A stretch of 64,000 nt of DNA from an uncultured Flavobacteriales bacterium (GTDB taxonomy: Bacteria; Bacteroidota; Bacteroidia; Flavobacteriales; Crocinitomicaceae), in assembly GCA_946479285.1 (NCBI GenBank), contig CAMLFH010000003.1, positions 186,001 to 250,000 on the forward strand. Reading direction: 5' to 3'. The notes under the pieces were generated by a model. It did no database searches. It was not told where the DNA came from and saw only the letters and a list, made by a program, of their open reading frames with translations. This document shows positions 25,603 through 35,141 of this stretch, in pieces; within the stretch, counting starts at the first letter, position 1, and every line of letters starts with the position of its first letter. A program made the position numbers and the translations under genes.

Positions 25603-28600
25603 TTATGCAGCCGGTTCAACATGCTTTTTCTTACGTTTCCAGGACATATAAAGTCCGAATCCTAATAATGCCATCAATATGATTGATCCGATTCTTGCTA
25701 TCGTATTCACTGTTTTGTATTTCGGCAAGTCATAAACGAATTCAATTTTACTTTTTCCGCCTTTCAGTTGAATTCCCCGCAACAGGTAATTTACTTTTAA
25801 GATCGGAACTTCTTTCCCGTCAACAAATGCTTTCCAACCTATCGGATAGTAAATTTCTGAGAAAACAGCTAATTGGTTTCCTTTCACATCCGCCTGGTAA
25901 GTTAATTTGTTCGGAACAGAATGTATCAATTTAACAGAGCCTTCCGCAGAGAATTTTCTACCATTCAATTTACCTGCAAACTCGGGGAGCATCAAAGCTT
26001 CAGTTGCCGGATCAAAAGATTCCGTAACTTTCAGGTAAACCAGCGAAGTAAATGATTTGGCTGTGTCAGCCTGTAATGTCATTAAAGGCACCAGGTTGGT
26101 ATTTCCTCTCACATCAATCACAAACATAGCTTCCTGACCTTTCCCCAGGCCGCTTGCCAATTGTACTTTTAAAGTGTCTTTGATTCCCGGAACAACATAC
26201 TGCAGGTTTTCACCACCATAGATCGTTGCTTTTTTCACCGGTATGCGGTTTACTAAAAAGACTCCGGTACCCCGGTTCTCAGCGTTGAATTTATTTCCAA
26301 GTGCACGAATTTCGTCATTCGGAGTAGCTTCTTCACGAACCTGTCTCACCAACCACGCATTTCCAAGCGCTGTAGGATTCCTGATTGCCGTATCTAAACC
26401 TGTTTGAGAAGATTGAAGGAAATACTTCACATTCAACATATCAAGCACCTTATTGTTAGTCTTGGAAATCTGGAAATCCATCAGGTTATTGATGTTTCTC
26501 AATTTAGCACCGTGATAACCTCCCAATGATTTATGGAAGTAGGAAGCTCTACTGCTTGAGAAAGCTCCTGCAAAATCCAGTACCCGGTAATTTGTAACCT
26601 TATTTAAAGCCTGGAAACGGTATGAATTGATCACATTCGCTCTTGCAAGACCATCGTATTCCAATTCAAGAGCTTTTTGCTCTCCTTTTAATTTTCCTTT
26701 ATTAACAATAGCTGCAAGCGAAGGATTTTGAGCCAACTCGGCTGCCATAATTTCCTCATCTCCTTTTGTTGTGGAAATAGGATAAGCGGCCAACCCTGCC
26801 TCTTCCCAATATTTATAGTTCGCTCCGGAAGCATCGTCTACGGTACCTAAATAATTGTAAGCAACAGGAACCAAATCAGCAAATGTCAATACAACCAATC
26901 CGGCAATTAAAACAGTATTAGCACTTTTTTCATTCTTAACGAATAGGAAAATGACAAATAATCCTGCACCCAAAAATGCAAACAAGATGGAACGCGTCAT
27001 ACTGGAACTGAAAATTTGCTGTCTGGCCAGTTTAACTGCATTGTAAGAATCCATTTGAGATTTAACCTGCATGTCAACAAATTGCTGCACTTGCTGCGGA
27101 TTTGTAAGGTCGATCTGGTATTGAGCTGCCATTTGCGGATCCATTTGCAGAACCTGCTGGGTATATGCTTCGCTCAATCCTGCGTATTGATTTGCTTCTG
27201 CCGGATTCGTATATCCATCCCCTAATCCTACGACTTTCACAATGATTAAAAATACCACAAATGCTCCCAAAACAATCAATACTTTTTGTTTCTGTGCAAT
27301 GATCTCTTCACGTTTTTTGATGAGCTCGTTCAGGAATAAAATCCCCATTACCGGAATGGTCAATTCAATCAATACCAAAATAATGGTAACAGCTCTAAAC
27401 TTGTTATATGCCGGAACATGGTCAATAAAGAAATCCGTTAATCCCATGAAGTTTTTCCCCCATGATAACATAATTGCCAATAGTGTCACCGCGAAAAGTG
27501 CCCATTTAATTTTATCCTTCATGAAGAACAACCCTAAGAATGCCAGCATACAAACAATTACGCCGATATAAACAGGTCCTGAAGTCACAGGCTGTGTTCC
27601 CCAATAGGAATATCCTCTTAAGGCATTGTTGATCTCTTCCTGGGACATATCACTGTTTTGGATCTGTTCAGAAAAAGGTGAATTCCCCAACTGCTCAGAT
27701 GCCCCTCCTTTTACGTAAGGAGAAATGAAAGTAAATGACTCTCCTACTCCGTAAGACCATTGAGTAATATAATTGCGGTCCAAACCAGTCGATTGATTTG
27801 TTGCCGGCGTACCTTCCGGTGTGATAGTTACATCGTTTCCACCACGGATTGTGCTCTTAGCATAATCGTTAGTTAAAATGATGTTTCCACTGTTAATAAC
27901 AAAGGCCAGGATGAACATTCCAATAATCCCCGCTGAAGTGATAAAGAAGTTCTTAAGGGTTTTCTTTTGAATTGCTTCAATGAAGAAATAAATCCCCAGG
28001 AACAATAAAATGAACAGGAAGTAATAGGTAATCTGAACGTGGTTCATCGCCAGTTCAAACGTCATGAAGAGTCCCGAAAGGATAACTCCCCACATCCTAT
28101 TGGTTCGATAAGCATAGATAAAAGCACCAAGCAAAGCAGGTAAAAACGCTGCTGCTCCCGACTTAGTAACGTGACCTGCCTGGATAACAATCAACTCATA
28201 GCTGGAGAAACTGAATGCAATGGCACCGAGTAGTCCCACCCATGGATTTAATCTCAGCAATCGGGCAAAGACCAGGAAACACAGGAAATGCAGGAAGATG
28301 GTTCCTGTTGGATTTGGAAGGTATTTAAAATGCTGATTTATAATACGCTTAAACCAATTTCCCGGATAAGCCATCGAAATTTGCTCTGCAGGCATTCCTC
28401 CAAAAGCGGAACTCACCCACATTGGTTCTTTACCTGTTTCTTCACGATACATTTCTGATTCGTTACTCATTCCTTTCCACTCCTTAACGTCATGCTGCTT
28501 AACACCATATCCATCAAATTGTGGCTTAAAGAATGCTGCAATAATGATAAACATCACCCCGATGATTGCCAGGTACATCCAATTTTTCTGAAAAAAGCCT

Positions 28601-28611
28601 TTTATATCCAT
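25603..28611 (-). CDS. YfhO-family multi-pass membrane protein
   Basis: 1002 residues. About 12-14 N-terminal and middle helices and a final C-terminal helix enclose a large extracytoplasmic region. The N-terminus LAIIGVMFIIIAAFFKP and the early WVSSAFGGMPAEQIS segment are typical of Bacteroidota YfhO proteins, which belong to the GT-C-like lipid-linked glycosyltransferase group. In Bacillus YfhO is linked to glycosylation of teichoic acid. Being next to a glycan island, it may decorate a surface polymer, but it is transcribed toward pseI from its own promoter and is a common chromosomal gene in this phylum, so the link may be fortuitous. Confidence 0.88.
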   Translation of the reverse strand: MDIKGFFQKNWMYLAIIGVMFIIIAAFFKPQFDGYGVKQHDVKEWKGMSNESEMYREETGKEPMWVSSAFGGMPAEQISMAYPGNWFKRIINQHFKYLPNPTGTIFLHFLCFLVFARLLRLNPWVGLLGAIAFSFSSYELIVIQAGHVTKSGAAAFLPALLGAFIYAYRTNRMWGVILSGLFMTFELAMNHVQITYYFLFILLFLGIYFFIEAIQKKTLKNFFITSAGIIGMFILAFVINSGNIILTNDYAKSTIRGGNDVTITPEGTPATNQSTGLDRNYITQWSYGVGESFTFISPYVKGGASEQLGNSPFSEQIQNSDMSQEEINNALRGYSYWGTQPVTSGPVYIGVIVCMLAFLGLFFMKDKIKWALFAVTLLAIMLSWGKNFMGLTDFFIDHVPAYNKFRAVTIILVLIELTIPVMGILFLNELIKKREEIIAQKQKVLIVLGAFVVFLIIVKVVGLGDGYTNPAEANQYAGLSEAYTQQVLQMDPQMAAQYQIDLTNPQQVQQFVDMQVKSQMDSYNAVKLARQQIFSSSMTRSILFAFLGAGLFVIFLFVKNEKSANTVLIAGLVVLTFADLVPVAYNYLGTVDDASGANYKYWEEAGLAAYPISTTKGDEEIMAAELAQNPSLAAIVNKGKLKGEQKALELEYDGLARANVINSYRFQALNKVTNYRVLDFAGAFSSSRASYFHKSLGGYHGAKLRNINNLMDFQISKTNNKVLDMLNVKYFLQSSQTGLDTAIRNPTALGNAWLVRQVREEATPNDEIRALGNKFNAENRGTGVFLVNRIPVKKATIYGGENLQYVVPGIKDTLKVQLASGLGKGQEAMFVIDVRGNTNLVPLMTLQADTAKSFTSLVYLKVTESFDPATEALMLPEFAGKLNGRKFSAEGSVKLIHSVPNKLTYQADVKGNQLAVFSEIYYPIGWKAFVDGKEVPILKVNYLLRGIQLKGGKSKIEFVYDLPKYKTVNTIARIGSIILMALLGFGLYMSWKRKKKHVEPAA

Positions 28612-28628
28612 AAGTTAAAATTGTCGAC

Positions 28629-28636
28629 CAAAAATA
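28629..28636 (-). promoter_or_regulatory. -7 promoter box TATTTTTG of the YfhO gene
   Basis: Minus-strand TAnnTTTG match ending 17 nt before the ATG at 28611. Confidence 0.45.
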
Positions 28637-28752
28637 AGAACTTTAATCTTCCAAAGGGTGTTTTGGCAGAAATTATCGTGAATTCTAATTTCAGGTAATC
28701 CTTGAACGAAAGGGAATTTGGAATGTAGTAGGAATTGTTCTAATATCGGATC

Positions 28753-29721
28753 ATGAAAATAGTTGCTCTCATTCTAATTTTGGCAAGCTTGGTTTTTAAA
28801 GTCAATGCTTCCGAACAAATAAAATCCATATCCGGGTTTTATATTTATAAGACCAGTAAAAACATGTCGGTGAGCAAGGGAGAAGCTAAATTCACCCTTC
28901 ATTTTTACAGCCAGAATTTCAGTGATGTTCCAAAAGGATACGAAACTATTATCTATTATTCTGTCAATGACTTAATCGATACCCTGGTTTTAGATTCTTC
29001 CTTTACAACAAGCATTCAAATTCCTATGGGAAAAACGGTATTCAAATTTTGGCCGGGACCAGGTTATAATGAAGTCATCAGCGATACGATAGAGGTGACT
29101 GATCAAACGGAGTATGAAGCGCAGGTGTATTTCCTTTCCGAGAATTTGATGATAGAAGTGGACAAACCGGTTATTTACCTTCAAAGTCCGGTAAAACTGG
29201 ATTTTTCAATCCGTATAAAACCAACGAATGAGTTCACTTTCACTTATCCGGCGTACAAAGAAAATTGGAAAGGAAGCGTTTATCCGACAGGTGAAATCGA
29301 GATCGGCAAGCAGAAATATCCTTACCTGTTCTGGAATTCGAAACAGGCATTCAGCCTGAAAAAGCATGCAAACGGATACCGCGTTTCAAGAGCAGATGTC
29401 ATTTCTTTTTTGGAAAAGCAACTTTCCAATGCAGGTTTGACATCCACCGAAAAAACCGATTTTATTACTTTCTGGGGACCGCGATTGACACAATACGAAT
29501 CGGTATTCATTCAATTTTACCTGCAGGAAGACTGCAACCAGTTTGCGCATTTGGAGTGTGAACCCATGCCAACAGCTATCAACCGGCTTTACATTGCCTT
29601 TTCCGAATGGAATTATCAATTGGAATCTTTTACCCATCCGGTCGAACTTCCTGCTTTCAAACGCGAAGGTTTTAATCTCTTGGAATGGGGCGGATTTGAA
29701 CTAAAATCAATCGAATTATGA
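28753..29721 (+). CDS. uncharacterised secreted protein, paralogue 1 of 4 (YPYLFW/EWGG family)
   Basis: 322 residues with a signal peptide (about 1-20, cleavage near VNAS). An N-terminal region (about 25-135), probably beta-rich, contains FKFWPGPGYNEVISDTI. The family domain follows, with KPVIYL, TYPAYKENWKG, YPYLFWNS, EKTDFITFWGP, NRLYIAF and a terminal LEWGGFE. No catalytic motif is recognised. It opens an array of four such genes and overlaps the next by 4 nt. I recall similar strings in uncharacterised proteins of other phyla but know no function. It is probably periplasmic or exported. Confidence 0.85.
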   Translation: MKIVALILILASLVFKVNASEQIKSISGFYIYKTSKNMSVSKGEAKFTLHFYSQNFSDVPKGYETIIYYSVNDLIDTLVLDSSFTTSIQIPMGKTVFKFWPGPGYNEVISDTIEVTDQTEYEAQVYFLSENLMIEVDKPVIYLQSPVKLDFSIRIKPTNEFTFTYPAYKENWKGSVYPTGEIEIGKQKYPYLFWNSKQAFSLKKHANGYRVSRADVISFLEKQLSNAGLTSTEKTDFITFWGPRLTQYESVFIQFYLQEDCNQFAHLECEPMPTAINRLYIAFSEWNYQLESFTHPVELPAFKREGFNLLEWGGFELKSIEL

Positions 29722-30698
29722 ACCAAAAACTGTATTTACTGGTTGTACTAATGATTCCGTTTTTCGGCTTGTCTGAGGGAATAAAATCTGTTTCACCAAT
29801 TAGGTTAATCAAAGACAGCGTTTCCGGAAAAATTCATTCCGACAGTATTAGACTGGTCTTTCAAGTGGAGGATTTCTATGATCAATTGATGTTGAACCAA
29901 CATGCTGCAATTATCCAGGTCAAAATTGACGGTCGAACAAAGAAATATACGGTTACGAATAAAAAGCGGACCTTTCAATTTGCTTTATCAAAAGGAAAAC
30001 ACCAATTAAATTTCTTTGTGAATGCTAACTTTGAAGAGATCAGTCTTGATCAGGAATTCAAAGGGAGCCACTATTATGAATATGGTTTAAACTTTCAGGG
30101 AGGCGAAAATTCAGGGACACAAATTATGGTAGAAAAACCGGTCATTTACTTTTACACCGGGAAAAAAGAACCATTCAGCCTGAAGATCAAAACAGATGCT
30201 GAATTACAATTTACTTATCCAGCGTATGAAAATGAATGGAAAGGAACTACTTCTCCGGATGGAACTATTCAGATCAACGGATCAAACTATCCGTATCTTT
30301 TTTGGGATGCGCAGCTTCCTGTTGAAAAGCTGAATTTGAACTGGCAGCATTCGGAACAGATCCTGGGTACACAAACTAGCCAATACCTTTCAGCACAACT
30401 GGATTATTTGGGATTTAATCCGAAAGAAAAAGCGGATTTTATCACTTACTGGGGACCACGGATGCAAAAAATGAAATACGTGGAAATACTTTGGATCCAA
30501 AACGAATCCATTGATGCAATTGCTTCCCTGGAAACTTCTCCTGTGTTTAATCAGAACCGCATTTACATTGTTTTCAAAGAAATCAGCGAACTTACAGATA
30601 AAGCTTTAATACAAAGACTGAACCAGCTGATGCCCATTAAACGGGCTAATAACTGTTTGGTGGAATGGGGCGGAATCGAAATGCCCTCCAATTTATAA
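29718..30698 (+). CDS. uncharacterised secreted protein, paralogue 2 of 4
   Basis: 326 residues, signal peptide 1-~20. It has the same two-part layout as its neighbours: an N-terminal domain with FFVNANFEEISLDQEF, then KPVIYFY, TYPAYENEWKG, YPYLFWDA, EKADFITYWGP, NRIYIVF and LVEWGGIE. It is the most divergent copy in the middle, with ETSPVF replacing the EPxP stretch. It overlaps the first gene by an ATGA junction, and 3 nt separate it from the third. No function known. Confidence 0.85.
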   Translation: MNQKLYLLVVLMIPFFGLSEGIKSVSPIRLIKDSVSGKIHSDSIRLVFQVEDFYDQLMLNQHAAIIQVKIDGRTKKYTVTNKKRTFQFALSKGKHQLNFFVNANFEEISLDQEFKGSHYYEYGLNFQGGENSGTQIMVEKPVIYFYTGKKEPFSLKIKTDAELQFTYPAYENEWKGTTSPDGTIQINGSNYPYLFWDAQLPVEKLNLNWQHSEQILGTQTSQYLSAQLDYLGFNPKEKADFITYWGPRMQKMKYVEILWIQNESIDAIASLETSPVFNQNRIYIVFKEISELTDKALIQRLNQLMPIKRANNCLVEWGGIEMPSNL

Positions 30699-30701
30699 GT
30701 C

Positions 30702-31649
30702 ATGCGTACACTATTCTTTTTCTTATTGATCAGTTCTAATTTGTTGGCAAATGCCCCGGAATGGATTCCTGATTACTTGGTGAGTTATCAAACCGATAAA
30801 AAGCCATCCAACACCGGTTCCCGGATCCGGATTGTTTGTGAGTTTGATTCAGATTACGACTTGTTCCGTGAATTGCGCTTCGGGATGAACGGAAGCAATG
30901 AACGGATCAGGATGAACGACAAAAACGAAGTGGAAGTCATCCGAAAACCACAAAAAGCCGTTTTTCAATTCTACTATGACAGTAACTTCCAGGAAATTGA
31001 AACAGATTCCATTGAAGTCAAAAAAGGACAAATAACTGTTATTTCTTTGCATTTCAAAGCGAGGAATGAACCTCGTCCGGTGAAAAAACCGGTCATTTAC
31101 CTTTACCCGGAATCGGACACCGAAGTTTCTGTTCAACTCAAAACAGCCGGCGAATTAACTTTTTCTTACCCGGATTATGCTTCCGGATGGAAAGGAACCG
31201 CTCATTCGGATGGTTCTATCGATGTAAACGGAAATCGCTACCCGTACTTGTTTTGGGAATCGGAACAACGTTTTAACAATTTCAATTTAAAGATTGGCGG
31301 ATTTCTCATAGACAAAGAAAATGTCATCGTATCCTTGGAAAAACACCTGTCTGATCTTGGATTCAACGACAAAGAGAAAACAGATTTCATTACATTTTGG
31401 GGACCACAACTGCTGCAGCATAAACAAGTGTTGATTCAATTCATTCTACATGATTCCTGCAACGAGTTCGCTGCATTGGAAATTGAACCGAAACCGGAGC
31501 ATTTAAACCGGGTTTATATGATTTGGCATGGGATTGATGGTCCGTTTAAAACTTTTCTGAATCCTCAAAAACTAAAAACCATGAATCGTAATGGCTTTGA
31601 TGTGCTGGAATGGGGCGGAATTGAAATCAAACCCACTCATTCAAACTAA
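30702..31649 (+). CDS. uncharacterised secreted protein, paralogue 3 of 4
   Basis: 315 residues, signal peptide about 1-17 (LLISSNLLANA). The N-terminal part contains VFQFYYDSNFQEIETDSI, matching the equivalent stretch of copies 1 and 2. The family domain has KPVIYLYPESDTEVSV, SYPDYASGWKG, YPYLFWES, EKTDFITFWGP, NRVYMIW and LEWGGIE. The domain is nearly the same as in copy 4 at DNA level over about 150 bp, pointing to a recent duplication. Function unknown. Confidence 0.85.
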   Translation: MRTLFFFLLISSNLLANAPEWIPDYLVSYQTDKKPSNTGSRIRIVCEFDSDYDLFRELRFGMNGSNERIRMNDKNEVEVIRKPQKAVFQFYYDSNFQEIETDSIEVKKGQITVISLHFKARNEPRPVKKPVIYLYPESDTEVSVQLKTAGELTFSYPDYASGWKGTAHSDGSIDVNGNRYPYLFWESEQRFNNFNLKIGGFLIDKENVIVSLEKHLSDLGFNDKEKTDFITFWGPQLLQHKQVLIQFILHDSCNEFAALEIEPKPEHLNRVYMIWHGIDGPFKTFLNPQKLKTMNRNGFDVLEWGGIEIKPTHSN

Positions 31650-31655
31650 ACAACT

Positions 31656-32318
31656 ATGAGACAATTAATCTTTCTTGCACTAGCGAGTACGGTACTTTTC
31701 TCTTCATGCAGAGACAAAAAAGAAGAACCTTCATTGAAGAAACCCGTCATATACTTCTATCCGGAATCAGACACCGAAGTTTCCGTTGAACTCAAAACTA
31801 CCGGCAACCTGACATTTTCCTACCCGGATTATGCCTCAGGCTGGAAGGGAACAGCACATCCGGATGGTTCAATCGATGTAAACGGAAAACACTACCCCTA
31901 TTTGTTCTGGGAATCTCAGCAGCCTTTTAATTCATTTAATAAAGAGATCGGCTGTGTGCTTTTATACAAAGAACATGCTGTAAAATCTTTGGAAAAGCAT
32001 CTGACTAAACTGGGATTCAACGAAAAAGAAAAAACAGATTTCATTACTTATTGGGGACCACAAATTAGTAAGCATGAATTGGTCATGGCTCAATTCCTGA
32101 TCAATGAAGAGTGTGAAGAATTTGCAACCTTAGCTATTCAACCAACTCCCGCACATTTAAACAGGGTTTATCTAATTTGGACAAACTTCGAACTGAATTC
32201 GTCACAAATTCCATTAATTAAAACCCAAATACTACATCCACTCAACCGCGATGGCTTTGATGTTTTGGAATGGGGCGGAATTGAATTGGAGAGACCGGGA
32301 CCAGTCATGACTAATTGA
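31656..32318 (+). CDS. uncharacterised lipoprotein, paralogue 4 of 4 (minimal form)
   Basis: 220 residues. A lipobox LFSSC at about 14-18 makes it a predicted lipoprotein, unlike the other three copies. The N-terminal domain of copies 1-3 is absent: only ten residues separate the lipid Cys from KPVIYFYPESDTEVSV. The family domain is complete, with SYPDYASGWKG, YPYLFWES, EKTDFITYWGP, NRVYLIW and LEWGGIE. It therefore defines the core of the family. Probably in the outer membrane or inner-membrane periplasmic face. Confidence 0.87.
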   Translation: MRQLIFLALASTVLFSSCRDKKEEPSLKKPVIYFYPESDTEVSVELKTTGNLTFSYPDYASGWKGTAHPDGSIDVNGKHYPYLFWESQQPFNSFNKEIGCVLLYKEHAVKSLEKHLTKLGFNEKEKTDFITYWGPQISKHELVMAQFLINEECEEFATLAIQPTPAHLNRVYLIWTNFELNSSQIPLIKTQILHPLNRDGFDVLEWGGIELERPGPVMTN

Positions 32319-32409
32319 TTAAAACAAGCAGCAGTGCAATTTCCCGGCAATTATCAATTATCCACTGACTATTATCAATTCTACTCAGCCGGGGTTGATT
32401 CAATTAAAT

Positions 32410-32417
32410 TAATTTTG
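32410..32417 (+). promoter_or_regulatory. -7 promoter box TAATTTTG
   Basis: TAnnTTTG match ending 27 nt before the ATG of the lipoprotein gene at 32445, implying it is transcribed separately from the four-paralogue array. Confidence 0.45.
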
Positions 32418-32444
32418 GTTAGTTTTAGAAAAAAACAAAACAAT

Positions 32445-32882
32445 ATGAAAAAGTTATTACTCTTACTTGCGGTATCGGGTACTGTATTGGTTACATCTTG
32501 TAACACGGCAACAGATGCTGATTATGATGCAATGGCACAAGACATGTGCGACTGTGTGAACAAATCTTCAACAGGGATTTCTGACAACATGAAAGATGCG
32601 ATTGTGAAATCTGAAAAAGACGGAACAGATATGCAGGCTGCAGTTACTGAGGTGATGATGAAAGATCTGAAAACCGGAATGGCTGACGCACAGGCAATGC
32701 AGGACCTTGGAACAGAAATGCAGGGATGCTCCAAAGAGTTGGAGAAAAAGTATGACAAAGTTTATACTACCGAAACAGAAGACCAGGTGATCGAAAAACT
32801 TCTAAGTTCTTTGAAAGCAAAAAAGGGATGTGAATTTACTTATGCAATCATGAAAATGGGCGCAAAAGAAATGAAGAAATAA
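32445..32882 (+). CDS. small lipoprotein of unknown function
   Basis: 145 residues from the ATG at 32445; the longer frame has no signal sequence before it. Lipobox LVTSC at about 14-18. The mature part is helical and Met- and Lys-rich, with Cys in MCDCVNKS, MQGCSKELEKK and KKGCEF. These four cysteines may form disulfides after export. No family recognised. Ends in a strong terminator. Confidence 0.8.
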   Translation: MKKLLLLLAVSGTVLVTSCNTATDADYDAMAQDMCDCVNKSSTGISDNMKDAIVKSEKDGTDMQAAVTEVMMKDLKTGMADAQAMQDLGTEMQGCSKELEKKYDKVYTTETEDQVIEKLLSSLKAKKGCEFTYAIMKMGAKEMKK

Positions 32883-32905
32883 GATATCAATAAAATACAA
32901 TTCAG

Positions 32906-32940
32906 GTAGGGACGCGACGCATCGCGTCCCTACTTTTTTT
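32906..32940 (+). terminator. palindrome plus T-tract, terminator after the small lipoprotein
   Basis: 12-bp arms GTAGGGACGCGA and TCGCGTCCCTAC around CGCA, followed by seven T. The same palindrome family occurs at 34191 and 38394, without T-tracts there. Confidence 0.8.
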
Positions 32941-32949
32941 AATGGATCT

Positions 32950-34119
32950 TTATTTCTGTGGATTCGCGAACATCTTCACATCATCGCCGGTGATCTTCGT
33001 TCCGCACAAAATCACCAAACGCTCCACAATATTTCTTAACTCACGAATATTTCCCGTCCAGTCTGTTTGCTGCAACTCAAGCAGGGCCTCATCGGTAAAT
33101 TCTTTCTTCGGAATTCCATGATCGTTGCAAACCAGGGCGATAAAGTGTTCGGCAAGCATCGGAATATCTTCTCTGCGCTCATTCAACGAAGGAACATGAA
33201 TCAAAATAACCGCCAGGCGGTGGTATAAATCTTCTCTGAAACGTCCTTCCGCGATTTCTTTACGCAAATCCTTATTTGTTGCCGCAACTACGCGTGCATC
33301 AATCTTAATGTCTCTTTCACTGCCAACTCGCTGAATGACATTTTCCTGTAAAGCTCTCAATACTTTTGCCTGTGCAGAAGCACTCATGTCTCCAATCTCA
33401 TCCAGGAATAAGGTTCCGCCGGAAGCCAATTCGAATTTTCCTTTTTTATCTTTTACAGCCGAAGTAAATGCCCCTTTTTCGTGACCAAATAATTCACTTT
33501 CGATCAATTCACTTGGAATAGCTGCACAGTTGACTTCTACAAACGGCATCTTTCTACGATTGGAAAGATCGTGAAGCGAACGGGCAACCAATTCTTTTCC
33601 GGAACCGTTTGCACCTGTTATCAAAACACGCGCATCAGAAGGCGCAACCTTTTCGATCATTTCTTTGATCTTATTGATTCCTTCTGTTTCACCAATAATG
33701 GAAGATCCTTTGAATTTACGTACGGTGGTTTTCAACTGTTTCGTTTCTTCCACCAGTACCACCCGGTCTTTCGCATTTCTGATCGTAACCAGGATACGAT
33801 TCAGGTCAAGCGGCTTTTCAATAAAATCGAAAGCACCTTTTTTGATCGCATCGACAGCTGTTTCAATGTTTCCGTGACCGGAAATCATGATAACCGGAGT
33901 ATCGATCTTTTGAACGATTAAAGCATCAAGAACTTCCAATCCGTCCATTTGCGGCATTTTGATATCGCAGAAAATGATATCGTAAAGCGTATTCTTTGCT
34001 TTCTCAAGTCCTTCTACTCCATTCTCAGCTTCGTCTACCTGGAAGTCTTCGAATTCCAGGATTTCACGCAGAGCCCTGCGAATAGCGCGCTCATCATCAA
34101 TGATCAATATCTTTGCCAT
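32950..34119 (-). CDS. NtrC-type response regulator with AAA+ domain but no DNA-binding domain
   Basis: 389 residues. The receiver domain (1-~120) has phospho-acceptor Asp52 in CDIKMP and the conserved Lys102. The sigma-54 AAA+ domain has Walker A GANGSGKE (169-176), the sigma-contact loop GAFTSA (216-221, Ser for the second Gly of GAFTGA), and Walker B TLFLDE (236-241). The protein ends 36 residues after [10 protein letters not shown] with no Fis-type helix-turn-helix, so it cannot bind enhancers in the usual way. No kinase gene is adjacent. It probably activates sigma-54 holoenzyme from solution or acts with a partner. Confidence 0.9.
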   Translation of the reverse strand: MAKILIIDDERAIRRALREILEFEDFQVDEAENGVEGLEKAKNTLYDIIFCDIKMPQMDGLEVLDALIVQKIDTPVIMISGHGNIETAVDAIKKGAFDFIEKPLDLNRILVTIRNAKDRVVLVEETKQLKTTVRKFKGSSIIGETEGINKIKEMIEKVAPSDARVLITGANGSGKELVARSLHDLSNRRKMPFVEVNCAAIPSELIESELFGHEKGAFTSAVKDKKGKFELASGGTLFLDEIGDMSASAQAKVLRALQENVIQRVGSERDIKIDARVVAATNKDLRKEIAEGRFREDLYHRLAVILIHVPSLNERREDIPMLAEHFIALVCNDHGIPKKEFTDEALLELQQTDWTGNIRELRNIVERLVILCGTKITGDDVKMFANPQK

Positions 34120-34190
34120 GTGTTTTTATTGGTGAACGAAAATAACCATTTAATTACGAATTGTGAATGTATTGGTCAATTATAAACACG

Positions 34191-34218
34191 GTAGGCACGC
34201 GACGCATCGCGTGCCTAC
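34191..34218. repeat. 28-bp palindrome, copy 2 of the GTAGG/CCTAC family
   Basis: Arms GTAGGCACGCGA and TCGCGTGCCTAC around CGCA. It differs from the copy at 32906 only at one G-C pair that is swapped to C-G, a compensatory change. It lies between the regulator and ppx genes. Confidence 0.85.
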
Positions 34219-34246
34219 AGGTATTCCATATTTATTAATTCACAAT

Positions 34247-35140
34247 TCAAAAAAATCGGCGTAAAACCCCTTCCTTCAACGAACACGGAGAAATAACAAT
34301 CTCTTTGATCCCGAATTTCTCAATGATCCATTTGGTTTTTAAAGCGGCAACCGGGGCCATTTTTCTCCGGATCGGAATAATGAAAGGATGATTTTCCCGC
34401 TGTTCGGCAGTTGATTCGATGATCCAATCCAAGGTGTCGATCAGTTCCGCTCGTGGAACACGGATGTTTTGCAGCATATTTGGAAATGCTTCCTCATGCA
34501 CCATTTCATAGAATGTTTCGAAACTCCCGGATGCTCCTACAAGCACCTGACAAGATCGGAAGTTCTCCAATTCCTTCGAATTTTCTTCAAACCAGCGAAT
34601 TAATTGCGTTTTATTCTCTTTGGTCAAAGGGTTTTCCAGGGGAAATAATTGAACGGCTCTCGAAACACCGATATTTGCACTGATAAACTCCAGTTCTTTC
34701 CCGGTCTCGATGCGGATAAATTCCGTACTTCCTCCTCCAATGTCCATGATCAATGAACTTTTATCAAATTCGTAAGACCAGCTCACTCCCTGGTAAATCA
34801 GTTTTGCTTCTTCCAGTCCGTCTACTATTTCGATCTCCAAATCGAAACGTTTCTTGATTTCCTGCAGAAATTCGATCTTGTTACCTGCATCACGAACGGC
34901 AGAAGTGCCAATTCCTGTAATACTGGTAACATTCAAACTGGTACAAATCCTGGTGAAATTTTCAAACGCCTGAAAAGCGCGTTCCATAGCTTCATCGGAA
35001 ATGATTCCTTCATTGATACCACCCATTCCAAGTGCAACACCTTCTTTCGAATTGTGCACAATATCAAATCCGGAAGCGTTTACATCCGCAACCAGCAAAT
35101 TAAATGTATTTGTTCCCAGATCAATGACCGCTACACGCAT
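34247..35140 (-). CDS. Ppx/GppA-family phosphatase, short form
   Basis: 297 residues. ASKHA-fold motifs are AVIDLGTNTFNLLVAD (phosphate 1), GTSAVRDAGN, and SLIMDIGGGSTEFI (phosphate 2). Family members of about 300 residues lack the HD and C-terminal domains of E. coli Ppx (513). It hydrolyses polyphosphate or (p)ppGpp. The gene starts 1 nt from the ABC permease stop and is the last of a three-gene unit with natA- and natB-like genes. Confidence 0.9.
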   Translation of the reverse strand: MRVAVIDLGTNTFNLLVADVNASGFDIVHNSKEGVALGMGGINEGIISDEAMERAFQAFENFTRICTSLNVTSITGIGTSAVRDAGNKIEFLQEIKKRFDLEIEIVDGLEEAKLIYQGVSWSYEFDKSSLIMDIGGGSTEFIRIETGKELEFISANIGVSRAVQLFPLENPLTKENKTQLIRWFEENSKELENFRSCQVLVGASGSFETFYEMVHEEAFPNMLQNIRVPRAELIDTLDWIIESTAEQRENHPFIIPIRRKMAPVAALKTKWIIEKFGIKEIVISPCSLKEGVLRRFF

Positions 35141-35141
35141 T

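Noticed and set aside
28753..32318. Four paralogues as a mobile element or IS copies
   Set aside because: No inverted ends, no transposase; the copies differ in length and N-terminal form and are ordinary gene duplications.
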